NCBI GenBank assembly: GCA_004835665.1
Contig: RBKR01000016.1
Span: 186,001-250,000, forward strand
Direction of reading: 5' to 3'
DNA from: Phoma sp. XZ068
Taxonomy: Eukaryota; Ascomycota; Dothideomycetes; Pleosporales; Didymellaceae
Length of the DNA: 64,000 nt
Below are positions 1 through 10,547 of this stretch, one piece after another; position 1 is the stretch's first letter; every line of letters begins with the position of its first letter. The translations under genes and the position numbers were made by a program. A model generated the notes under the pieces. That model had not been told where the DNA came from and ran no database searches. It saw only the letters and a program-made list of their open reading frames with translations.

Positions 1-474
1 CGGCGTCCTGGCTGCCCTGGATAACGATAAGACTAAACTCGTCATCGACCTGTCGTGTCGAAGGAAAGACGACAAGTGGTTCGTTGCGACGAACAAGTGG
101 CAGACCATCACAGATTTTGAACTCAATCAGGGTTAGTACTACTTCACTCCTTGTTATGTGGCATGCTGCAATACTAACGGCAAGCAGACTCAATACAGCT
201 CCTCGAACCGCACTGCTCCGAGTTCCTCATTCACGCCGCAGACGTCGAAGGCCTGCAGCGCGGCATTGATCACGAGTTGGTCGAGAAACTGGCAGAGTGG
301 TGCAGTATCCCCGTTACATACGCCGGTGGCGGACGCTCGATTGAGGATCTCGAGCTTGTGAAGAAGCTGAGTAATGGCAAGGTGGACCTGACGATTGGGA
401 GCGCGTTGGATATTTTTGGAGGCTCAGGAGTGAAGTTCGAGGAGTGCGTTGCGTGGAATAAGAAGCAGACATGA
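1..474 (+). CDS. HIS6: HIS6, phosphoribosylformimino-AICAR ribotide isomerase (3' part)
   Basis: This is the C-terminal part of the histidine-pathway isomerase that converts ProFAR to PRFAR in the cytosol; the 5' end lies outside the window. Two exons are visible: frame 2 to position 131, a 56-bp intron at 132-187 (GTTAGT donor, CAG acceptor), then 188-474. The joined protein reads VIDLSCRRKDDKWFVA, then FLIHAADVEGLQRGID, PVTYAGGGRSIEDL and KVDLTIGSALDIFGG, a strong match to the eukaryotic HIS6 (beta/alpha)8-barrel with its second phosphate-binding motif near the end. The stop is a TGA at 472-474. It converges on the downstream remodeller gene. Family assignment is firm; the only uncertainty is the missing 5' portion. 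Confidence 0.93.
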
Positions 475-932
475 TCGCAAGAAGACGCTTGAGCTATCAC
501 ACCCACAAGCACCAGCAACGAATTGCAAGAGACAGATATCATAGGTAATAAATACATGTGCATTGCAAGCATCTGCGGGTCTACTAGGTATGCAAAGCCA
601 AGCCTTTCAGGAAATAAAAAAACGCCTGTCAATCCCATCTCGATTCATGACGTCCTTCGATCATGAACTCGGTGAACCTCAAAGCGCCCAGTCAATGTGG
701 TGTGGTGTGGAAAACCTGCAAACCGAGCCGTTCGACTGACTCGAGCCTCCAATCTCTTTCAATTATACAGCCTGCAAAAAGACATGTCGAGAAAGTAATC
801 TACGCAAGACTCTGAACCGGGAAACGCGGAAGACGCAGATCCGGAAATCGCGGATTGCTGCGGAGGTCGTTTGTCGCGCCTGTACGATAGTTAGCTCAAG
901 ACTCTGTATCTATCGATATGAATAGACCCACC
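475..932. other. Tail-to-tail intergenic region
   Basis: This stretch separates the convergent HIS6 and remodeller genes and presumably holds both 3' UTRs. I see no coding frame, repeat or RNA gene in it. Confidence 0.6.
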
Positions 933-3900
933 TTAAAGCGCTCTCGGAGTGCCGACCGCGCTGGTCACCCCCGTACTCAGTCCTCCCGTCCCACTCGCCG
1001 CATCGTCAAAGTCCTGCCACTCAGGGTACTCCTGCGTCGCCTCCTTCAGCTTGTCCACAGCCGTCTGCTCAATCAAATTGGCGTCCTGGTACAACAGACT
1101 GCTGTCCTCGTTGTACAGGCGACAGTTGCTGCACAGCAAGCCAAGATCCTGACGGAACTGCTTGACCGACTGGTACTCCTTCTTGTTGATCTTCTTCTTG
1201 ACCTGGTTCATGCAGATCGGGTTCTTGATCAGCTGGTAGTAGTCGGGGTAATCCCACTTATCAGGCAGTTCGATGAACGGATCGATAATGCCGCGGTTGG
1301 GAATATCGGGTTCGTTGGACTCTTCCTCAAGATCGTTGAGCGCTTCGTAGACGGTGTTGACAATCTTTTGGAGCGATGTTCGTTGCTCTGGTCGAAGTGT
1401 GTCCTTGGATGGCGCTGGGCGGCCACGCTTGCGAGGTGCGACATCACCGTCCAGAGACGCTTCATCAGCCTTGCGCTTCTCTGGCTGCTTGGGCTTCCTG
1501 CCGCGCTTCTTTGGTACTGGCTCTTCTGAGCTTTCTCGCGACGGCGCAGGCGATTCTTCTCGCAGACCAGACTTGCGACCACGCTTAGCAATCTTAGCTT
1601 CCTTGCGGGCAATGGCAGCTTCGATCGTGTCATCGTCGTTGTCGACAGCCTCGAGCCATTGTTCTTCGGTAAGACCGTCATCATACTTGACGCGTGTGCG
1701 CTCACGAGCACCACGACCAACAGGTGTGTCCGCAACTTCCTCGACAATCGGCCCTTCTTCGTTGAGGTAGATGTCGGGAAGTTCGCTTTCACCGATGAGA
1801 CGTGACAGCGGCTTACCTGGGCCGTATGGATCCTCTGCGAGGCGCTTCCTGTCCATTTCCTGGAAGAGCTTGAACTCGTCTTCATTTCGCATCATGATCA
1901 AATTGAGGTCGTCGTCGTCCATCTCTTCCTGTTCAAGACTCTCGGCAGCTTCAGCAGACTCCAACATGACTCGCAGCATGGCGTCACGCTCCTCGTTCGT
2001 CGACTTGTTATCGAACTTACCAGCTTGAATAACCTTTCCGTCCATATCAAGCTTGTAGTTGGCTCGTTCGAGAATCTTCTCTTCTACCGAGTTGGAAGTG
2101 ATGAGACGGAGAATGCGGACTTCGTTCTTTTGACCGATACGATGAGCGCGATCCTGAGCTTGCAAATCCTGATGAGGATTCCAATCGGAGTCGTAGATGA
2201 TAACGGTGTCAGCCGTCTGCAAGTTGAGACCAAGACCACCAGCACGGGTAGACAGCAGGAAACAGAAGTAAGGCGAGTTCGGGGCGTTGAAAGCCTTCAG
2301 CAGATCCGAACGATCGTCGGCCTTTGTCGCACCATCCAAACGCATGTACTGCATGCCTCGTAAACGCAGGTAGTCTTCCATAATGTTCATGATCTGTGTC
2401 ATCTGGAAGAACATAAGGACACGATGACCTGTGGCCTGGAACTTGGGCAAGATTCGATCTAGCAGCTCAAACTTTCCTGAGGCACGCCACAGGAGGTCAT
2501 TCGTGCCTCGCGTAGGGTTCATCTGATCCTCAACTTCCTCGAAGACGAAGGGGTGGTTACAAAGCTTTCGCAGCTGCATAAGCATGTTGCTCAGACCACG
2601 CATACCAGTCTTGCCACCTTTTCCATCGCTGACCATGAGCTTGTTATGTGTGACAAGCTGCTTGTACAGCTTAGCTTGCAAGGTGGAGAAGTTGCACTTG
2701 ATGACGCGCTCAGTCTTGTCGGGAAGATCCTTTTCGACGTCCTTCTTGAGACGACGCAGAAGGAAGGGTCGAAGAACCTTATGAAGACGACGAATGACGA
2801 GCAACTGCTCTTCTTCGGTCAACTCCATCTTGTCTTGACCACCAGTGTTGGCGAACGGAGTGTTGAACCATTCATCGAACGATGTCGCGGACTTGAATAT
2901 AGTTGGAAGAACGAAGTTGAGCATAGCCCACAGCTCAGTGAGGTTGTTCTGAAGCGGTGTACCTGTCAGGATGAGACGGAAACGAGTAGTGTAGTATTGT
3001 GTGATGGTGCTGCTCAGCTTCGAGTTGGCGTTCTTCATGCGGTGGCCTTCGTCGACGATCATGTGTACCCACTTGATCTTACTCAGGATCGGGCGATCCT
3101 TGATGATGAATTCGTAGGTGGTGAGCAGAACCTGGAACTGGCCCCAGCGAATCTGCTGCTGGTACTGCTTTCGCTGATTCGGTGGTCCCTTGTACACGAT
3201 CTTCGACACGCTAGGTGCCCACTTCTCGAACTCGCTCGTCCAGTTGGTGAGCGTACTCAGCGGCACGATGACCAGGAAAGGTCCAGGTTGTTGCTTCTTC
3301 TCGATGAGGTATGTGATCAGACTGATGGTCTGGATGGTTTTCCCGAGACCCATCTCGTCAGCAAGGATACCATTCAGGTTGTTGTTATACAGCGAGATCA
3401 TCCACTGCAGACCCTTGATCTGGTACTCCTTCAAGGTACCGCCAACCAAGCACGAGGCCTGTTGAGTGACGGTCTCCTTGATACGATGCGCAATCTCGTA
3501 GTAGTCGGTGCGCTTCTTTCCAGGCTGCGCCTCATCGTCTGTGTCGCCCTCGTCTTCTTCTGATTCGGACAAGTCCTCGGCATTGTTGAGCTTGTAACGG
3601 TCGGAGTGGTTTCGCTGCTGTGCCTTGACGCTGTCGGCAAGTTGCTTCAGGAAACCGTCGGTCTGCTTCAGCAAGTGAGAGATACGTGTGTCCTTGGCCT
3701 GGCCCAAAAGCTTGAGGTACGTCTCTTCGTCGTTGGCCTTCAAAGCTTGCAGACGTTGCTTGGCGGTACGCTCGATACGCTTCTGTTCTTCCTTTTCGAT
3801 GTTTTGATGTGTGGTAATCATGATACGGCCAAGCTTTTGCAGACGTTGTCGTTGGGCCATACCGGCTTCGTTCAACTCTGTACGGTGCTTCCTGATCGCA

Positions 3901-5173
3901 TCGATGAACTCGTGATGCTTCTTCTTCTCCTTTGTCTCGCGAGCATCGCGTTGTTGCTTCTCCAACTTCTCGGTGAGGCGAGCCTCGCGCATCGACTGCT
4001 TCTTGAGCCTACGGTAAACTGTTCGGTTGGCGGTCATAGCAAGGTTGTCAGCGTGAATCATCTGCTGAGCAATCTCTCTCCGCAGCTTGCGTTGCTTCTC
4101 CAGAAGGTTGAGCTTCTTCTGCTCGATGACGAGCGCCAGCTTGACCTTGCCATCGTCCTCAGGTGTGTCTGTTTTACTTGTGTCCCATGAACCAACATTG
4201 GCGTTGAACTTCTCCAGCTCGGCCTTTCGTGCTGTGATGCGGTTGTAGAGAATGATCTCGCGTTCCTTGCGCAGCTCTTGCATGCCCTGTTGAACAGCAT
4301 CGATATCAACACCTTGCGGCATGATAGTCGCAAGGTATGGGCGGTTCTTGCGCTGCGTGTGTGAGATGTAGTTGACATCGTGGAAGGCTTCACTTTTCCA
4401 AGGCTCAATGAAAGTGTCTGGCAGACGAGGCAGGTTCCTTGGCTCTTGTACAGCTCCACTGGGTCCGACGGACGCGCTTGCAGCGCGTGTGGCGTTGTCC
4501 AGGACTTGGGAGGCGGCAGCGACGGCGTCAGACGTGCTCTGAGGCTTCTTCGCTTGTTGGTTGCTGAACATTTGCTGCATGTTAGCAGGCAAGGGCAGAC
4601 CTTTCGACAGGTGCTTAAAGGCCGAGATCTGGTTCCGCAGCATGAACAGCTGTTCTTTGGTGAAGCCGCCATTGCCGCCGCTTGTAGCAGAGGTGGGCGT
4701 CTGACCATCTCCAGACGGAGCCTGACCGGGAGCAACAGCAGTTTGTGCAACCGTGGAGGAGCCGCTTGTAGAGGGTGCATCAGCCTGCTTGGCCCCATTT
4801 GTAGCCATAGCGGCGCCATTCTGCTGCCCGTTCTGCTGCTCGGAAAGGCTCTGTTGTCGCTGATGCTGTTGCTTCATCATCTGTTGTTGCTGCTGGATGT
4901 ACTGGTTGCGTTTCTGGACCATGGCGAGAAGGTTACGCGCCTTGATGAGGTCGGGGTTGGTGTCGGGAACACCTGCCGCCTTCATCTGCTGGTAACGCTG
5001 TAGTTTGGTCAGTCGCTGTGGTCTACAACGTTGATAGCGCAAGGCGCGCGCATGTATGGTGGGTGAGGAGAACATACCTGAAATATCTGGCCAACCTGCT
5101 CTTTGGACAGATTGGCAGGCAGCTGGCCTTGGCCCTGGCCAGACATGTCTGGCGTGGCCTGTACGGAGGCCAT
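933..5173 (-). CDS. STH1: SNF2-family chromatin remodeller ATPase (STH1/SNF21 type)
   Basis: Catalytic ATPase of a RSC/SWI-SNF complex, about 1392 aa. I place the start at the ATG at 5173. Exon 1 (5078-5173, 32 codons) is followed by a 62-bp intron at 5016-5077 (GTATGT donor, CAG acceptor) and one long exon. Extending the long exon's frame upstream gives an implausible N-terminus. Domains in order: Q-rich stretch; QLQ-like motif (FTKEQLFMLRNQI, about 150); HSA/post-HSA helices (about 340-500); SNF2_N with Walker A ADEMGLGKT (about 587) and box II DEGH (about 687); HelicC with the DRAHRIGQ motif; SnAC-like acidic segment; two AT-hook-like blocks (KKRGRKPK, PRKRGRP); bromodomain (about 1274-1344) with the YYQLIKNP segment. 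The bromodomain and length fit STH1/SNF2. Filamentous fungi often have one such paralogue, so the RSC versus SWI/SNF assignment is inference. Confidence 0.95.
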
Positions 5174-6222
5174 GATTGTGGTGGTGAGCTACGCGCGCGG
5201 TGTTGCGCAAAGTACTACTAGTATCAACCTCCACGGACTTCAAACGCGCTCAATTAGCCGTCGGGTGGTTGGCGAAAAGCGCGCAAGACGGGGAAAGGAC
5301 AGTATGGGTCGGTGACGTGTGCATGCAGTGGGCTGCTATGACATTATCGTGCTGCGCGGTGGTGGTGCGTGCCTCGTGGTGAATGAGGCTGATGAACGCT
5401 CCGCCGAGGGTGCGCGCGCAAGTGTCGCGGTCGGTGGCAGAAGCGGAGACTGCCTGGCAAATTGCGTGGGGGCGGGGAAAAGGGCGCAGGCGCGCGCAAA
5501 GGGTCGGTCGTTGCGCTTCACGCGTTGTAAACAACGTGTTGTGCGCGCGAAAAGGATGGGGGGACGACGTTCGGTGATGTTGGGGTTGGTCGGCGTTGGG
5601 GTGGACGTTCATCGAGGCGCGGCAGAGCGAGTTCAGAGCGTCCCCACTTTGGCTTAGTGTGTCATGTGATCTGGAAGCGGCCTCTAATTGGTGCAGCTGT
5701 CTTGCATCATCTCACTCTCTCGTTCGCTACTATTCACTATGAAGAGACGTCTCTCGCAGGTTTAAAGGACATGGACGGTGCTGGATGTGGAGGTAGTCGA
5801 ACGTTTGGACCAACGGCGGAGATTGGATCGAACCAGTGGAGTGCCATTGCGACCGATGACCCCTCCACGTCCAACGACGACCTCACGAACATCAAACTTA
5901 CTTTGTGCATGTCTGAGCATGCTTCAAGAACCGTTTGGTATGGCACATGCACCTAGAAATCTCCCTGGTGCGTCATACGCGCCTACACTGATGATTTATC
6001 GGCTTTCCTACGTCATCACGATCGTGGTGTTGAGTGACGCTGGACGACGTCCACGAGTCGTCCTGTTCACCCACATTGCTCGATGCGAGCACACCTTGAA
6101 ACTTCTCTCTGAGGCATGTACGTTATCACATTGCTTCTTTGGTGCAGATAATGCGCATAAATATTTTCACTAGTGAGTGGAACCCTCAACCTTCTCTCGC
6201 TATGTGGCAAAGAACCGTAGCT
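5174..6222. other. Intergenic region, remodeller promoter
   Basis: It contains the upstream region of the remodeller (GC-rich, many CGCG runs between about 5180 and 5650) and the 3' flank of the CE15 gene. No convincing coding sequence is seen; the several open frames lack protein-like composition. Confidence 0.5.
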
Positions 6223-7392
6223 CTAGCTCAGAGTAGGTGCCGTCCAGTCAATGTACGTCCCAGCATCCGCGCCACTAGGGCCCTTCTCAATGTTCGCTGT
6301 GTTCGTGTTCTGGTTCAACAAGAACTTGCCGATGAAGGCGGTAAGGTCAGCTTGCTGGTTGGAAGGGAACGAGCAGTGGTTGTGGTTGCCAGAGCCTGTG
6401 AAACCCATGTTATCCGGTACACCAAGCGCCTTGTAGATCAAGCGACCGGCCTTCATGCAAGCAGTCGTAGACACTGGGCCCAGCCAGTCGATCTCGTTTT
6501 CGATAACAAGCAGACCACGAGGAGCGACCATGCCGGCGAGCTGGTGGTGGTCGATAGCCAGGGTGCTTGCACTGTTGCTGAACGAGTTGAATCTTGGACT
6601 GAACCAAACATTCTCGCCGACGATCTGGGAAGAAGTTTGAATGTTCTTGCCTTTCGATTTCTCGGAATCGGAGATGCGCCAGCATGCAGCTCCACCAGCG
6701 CCAGACTCTTGTGGAAGGCCGAGTGCGATACGCTCGACAAGAGCTGCAGCGACAAAGGCACCTTTGCCGTTGCGTGAGCAGCCGGTCACACCAACGCGCT
6801 TAGGATCAATGCCAGCGCTGGACGTGATTTCGAGAGCGTCGATGATTCGGTCTACACCCCATGCCCAAGCAGTGAGAGCACCAGCGCTGTGACCTGAGCC
6901 GTATAGGTTGTAGAACTTGCCCTGTCCACGACTTCCCTGTCCACTCTGTGCTGCCATGTCGTCGTTGTTGAATATAATAGTGGCGACACCGTTGGGAATG
7001 GGCAGGCTGGCGCCACCGTACGCGATGATAGCGGGGAATGGTCCTGAGCCGCTAGGCTTCGAAATTGTGACGCTGAAGGTGATCGACTTGCCAGCTTCAG
7101 AAGCAGTGATGGAAAGAGTGTTTCCCGAGAGCGAAGCAGTAACGCTCGATGGTTTAGGAGGGAAAACACCAAGCTCTTGGGCCTGAAACGCGGCGCTAAC
7201 CTCTTTGTTCTTGCATTGAAATTCAGCCTTGGTGGTAACACTCTTGCCGTTGAAGAACTTGAAGGGGTTCGGAAGCTTTGCGTTTGCGGTCGTGGGAAAG
7301 GTGGTCGGGACGCTGCAAGACTGGCGCTCTTCAAGGAGAGGCACTGCAAGGACCGCTGTGGATAGAAGCGGCACAATGATGGAGAACTTCAT
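6223..7392 (-). CDS. Secreted glucuronoyl methylesterase, CE15 family (Cip2-like)
   Basis: A 389-aa esterase of carbohydrate esterase family 15, which cleaves ester bonds between lignin alcohols and 4-O-methyl-glucuronoxylan outside the cell. The start at 7392 gives a clean signal peptide (MKFSIIVPLLSTAVLAVPL) followed by an ER dipeptide that may be a processing site; the frame runs further upstream but without a better start. Catalytic serine in the CE15 signature GCSRNGKG (about residue 205), acidic residue in LPQESGAGG (about 228), histidine in GNHNHC (about 338). Length matches the catalytic domain; there is no cellulose-binding module and no intron. A TATA-like element lies 69 bp upstream. 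It diverges from the methyltransferase gene. Confident family call; the exact substrate is inferred from the family. Confidence 0.95.
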   Translation of the reverse strand: MKFSIIVPLLSTAVLAVPLLEERQSCSVPTTFPTTANAKLPNPFKFFNGKSVTTKAEFQCKNKEVSAAFQAQELGVFPPKPSSVTASLSGNTLSITASEAGKSITFSVTISKPSGSGPFPAIIAYGGASLPIPNGVATIIFNNDDMAAQSGQGSRGQGKFYNLYGSGHSAGALTAWAWGVDRIIDALEITSSAGIDPKRVGVTGCSRNGKGAFVAAALVERIALGLPQESGAGGAACWRISDSEKSKGKNIQTSSQIVGENVWFSPRFNSFSNSASTLAIDHHQLAGMVAPRGLLVIENEIDWLGPVSTTACMKAGRLIYKALGVPDNMGFTGSGNHNHCSFPSNQQADLTAFIGKFLLNQNTNTANIEKGPSGADAGTYIDWTAPTLS

Positions 7393-8497
7393 GATGATAG
7401 GGATGGATACTTGACTGTTGGATAGTTTAAGGCGATTAGTCGTGGTCGACCACCCAGTAGTTATATAGAGCTGTTGGGCAGTGTCTAAAGACCCGCGGTA
7501 GAAGTGAGCATCTGCCACAATATACTCAATGTAAACCATGCGTGGGTACTGATGAATATCGAACACTGTGCAGCCATCTTGTAAATGGTCATGAGCAGAA
7601 TAGTCGTGTCACATTGAGATGCATGGCAATTAAAAGCCCGCTCATCAATCCTTGGAAGAATACATTTGCCGCCGATCCCCTTTCCGTATGGTTGATTTCG
7701 GCACACATCACTGCTGTTAGCGGACAATGACTCCTGGAGTGTACTATTGAGTCTGATAACTGGATTTGGACATCAATGACCAGTATTGTTGAAGCTAAAC
7801 ATGTTCGTCGGTCAATGGCTGTGACCTTGTCAGGTATACCAAGGAGGGGATGTAATACAACCGCCGTCTCAAGTCAACGACTTTAGCCTGTCCATCAACC
7901 AACACGAATGTCTAGCAAATTAGTGTACGCAGCCGAAGGGTTTAGAGTGGTGTTACTGGCTAATGGGCGAAGCTGTGTAAGTTAAAACTGGGCTTGCAGT
8001 ATCGAATTGAAGGCCAGCAACGAGCCTGACCGTTGTGTGAGCATATGAAGTGCTTTTGTGAGAATACTCAATGTGGTCTGGCTCCATAGCTCTTCCGTGC
8101 CCAAAAAGTAAGACGATCTGCAGTTTGGACGTACGCGAAGTGAATCTTGCTCGAAGGCGTTCTCTTCCGCGAAACGCCGTCCAAGTTAGGATGACGCTCG
8201 GTAGACGTTCCGAATGGTGTGACCAGAACTGGAGGGCGATTAGTCATTTGAGCTTACCAACCTGGGCACTAATGCGACCCCGCAGTCATACACAACCTCA
8301 TAGTTCTCACTGTATTTTGAAAGACCTTAGACATTCTCAACGTCATTAGGGTTCACCTCCTGAATTTTCTGTAGAAGAACATCAAACCAAGGGCGAGTTT
8401 ACACTTGAACACACACTTGCTTAACCCAATCGGGCCGTCTCAGCAATCAGCAATCCCCATATAATTATTATATTGAGAGTCCAACCCAGTCTTTCCC
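7393..8497. other. Divergent promoter region between CE15 and methyltransferase genes
   Basis: About 1.1 kb between two head-to-head genes. Apart from the CE15 TATA element, an AT stretch (8461-8475) sits just before the methyltransferase ATG. No gene or repeat is apparent. Confidence 0.5.
7461..7467 (-). promoter_or_regulatory. TATA-box-like element of the CE15 gene
   Basis: TATATAA on the minus strand, 69 bp upstream of the CE15 ATG, a spacing usual for fungal TATA elements. Inferred from sequence and position only. Confidence 0.5.
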
Positions 8498-9877
8498 ATG
8501 GCTGTCAAGCGGCAAGCAGACGGCGCCATCAAGTTCTACGAGTCGAGAGCGGTGAACTATGACGGTACTTGGCATGACGATTTTACCAGGCGCTTCATCA
8601 CACATGTCGACATACAGACTGGTCAACAGGTACTTGACCTCGCCTGTGGAACCGGACTTCTTACATTCCTTGAAGCAGATGCTGTAGGACCGTCTGGTCA
8701 GGTAATTGGTGTCGATGTCACTCTATCGATGCTCGAAGTCGCTCAATTCAAGCAGAGGAAGGCCGGCGATAAGTATTCACATGTGACCCTGCTGGAAGGA
8801 GATATTCTACATTTGGACGAACTGGAAGCCTTGAAGGGAAGGACTTTCGACGTCATCACTGTTGCCTCTGCTCTTGTCTTGTTTCCGGATCCAAAGACTG
8901 CAATCGAGCACTGGTCACAGTTCTTGAAGCCTGGTGGAATTATTGCAATGGACGCTACGCATCCGAGAAATCTGGTCGCTGGCATGGTTCTCGAAAGAGT
9001 TGCTCGACGCTTGGAGTTACCAATTCCTTATCATAGGTCGTGGAGCAAGTCAACATCCACCCTCAAGCTACTCCTCGAATCTGCAGGCCTTGAGGTCGAG
9101 AAAGTCATCACTATAGACAACCAAGCTGGATATGGAAAACGATCGTACGACGTGGACCAGTGGGACGACTTCTTCGTTGAAAATGTCATTGTGAAGGATG
9201 TTACAAGAACATTCGCAAACAACGACGTCAGAAGAAAAGCGCAAGGTGTCTATAAAGAGGAGTGGGAAAAGCTCGCAATCAATGGGAAGGTTGAAGAAAT
9301 TGACTCCGTGTACCTTGGAATTGCGCGTAAACGTGAGTCTTGACAACAACACTATCTGGGGCCAGGTCCCTTGAGGCCGGTTGCTGACGATGTTCAAGTT
9401 GCTGACGGCTCGAGATATGTCCCAAAGATCGTAGATGATGGTATCGTATTCAAGGGTGGGTGCAGGTGCGGCGGAGTTCAGTACACATCAACGGCAACCC
9501 CTACGGATATTGTCGTGTGCCATTGTCGTGCGTGCCAACAACTATCTGGATCTGCCTTCCTTGCATTCACCGATGTCCCAAAAACTGCACTGACATTCAC
9601 GGAGGATTCCACACGTGCGATGTTGAAGCTCTCAGACGTTGCGGAGCGGTCGTACTGCACCAAATGTGGCGCTCCCATCACAATGGTCTACTCCTTCCAC
9701 GAAAACGATATGGGATTGACAATGAGTTCCGTGGACCTGGAGAGTATGAAGTGCGAAGTACCAATCGTCAGGAGGCACATCTTTCTTCGCGAGAAAGCAC
9801 CGTGGTTGGTGCTACCTGAAGACGGAGCTGATCGGTGGGGGACGTCAGAAGACGCACATTTGATTTGCAGTAAATAA
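8498..9877 (+). CDS. Class I SAM methyltransferase fused by splicing to a GFA/CENP-V zinc domain
   Basis: Exon 1 (8498-9332) encodes a UbiE/COQ5-like class I methyltransferase: motif I VLDLACGTGLLT (about 45-57), acidic motif II VIGVDVT, and a post-motif region FLKPGGIIAMDATHP. Exon 2 (9399-9877) encodes a complete GFA (DUF636) domain with all zinc-ligand clusters: GCRCGG, CHCRAC and CTKCGAP. They are joined by a 66-bp intron at 9333-9398 with a perfect GTGAGT donor, a TTGCTGAC branch site 10 bp before the CAAG acceptor, and matching phase (1+2). Without splicing, the methyltransferase ends at 281 aa and the GFA frame has no ATG upstream of its first zinc motif. That makes a 437-aa fusion the most economical model. 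Substrates are unknown; GFA domains often bind glutathione adducts or act in small-molecule metabolism. Retention of the intron could yield a methyltransferase-only isoform. Confidence 0.75.
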
Positions 9878-10547
9878 ACACGGCCACTGGCCTTGACAGT
9901 AGTGACCCCAGAGTTCAATCGCGCTGATCGTTTCGGTGTTGAGGTACTCCGAATTTGATGAGCTTTATTTTGACAGCCTTGCAAAACTATAGACTGACGG
10001 ACGTTCCACTGTCTGACTAGCGTCCTCGCTGTTTTGCATTCACAACGACGGCGCGTAGCCGTGCACAGAACTACTGCAGGTGTTTCGACCGGGACGCCTC
10101 GTTCTGGAGATGTGACCAGGGCTATTGGTGCTTTTTAGTGATGGGATGCATGTTGCGGTGAGGAAGATGACGCTGCAGCCTCAAAACTTGTTCTAGCCGT
10201 TCTACCAGCCACCTGCCAACCACGCTGTTAATCTAAGAGACACGACAGCACCTTTTTTTCCTCGTGCGCGTCCAATCTCGAACTTGATCTCCAGACCCTC
10301 CAACACCTTGTTGCACAACTGCCCACAGAGCCTCTTTTATCCAACCTTTGTACGCTCTTTGACCGCCTGTTCAGTTTCGCGCTTCTGCAGGTCCCCGCTA
10401 TCGATAGCGTGGCCGTCGACTGGGATACCCCATTCTCAACAACAACATCGCGTTTCACGACAGTCATTCCATCTGTTCGCTCGTCGACAGATTGAGTAAC
10501 TGGCGTTCGAAATAGGAAATCCGTGGACCCTGAGTCGACCAGAAATT
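9878..10547. other. Intergenic region
   Basis: About 670 bp between co-directional genes, with C/T-rich stretches toward the downstream gene, as is common in fungal leaders. No coding frame or RNA gene is recognised. Confidence 0.5.

Noticed and set aside
918..4190. Long plus-strand frames inside the remodeller gene
   Set aside because: They are antisense shadows of the strongly supported minus-strand coding exon.
5657..6173. Several short plus-strand open frames upstream of the remodeller
   Set aside because: No protein-like composition, no start context, overlapping frames; consistent with chance in promoter sequence.
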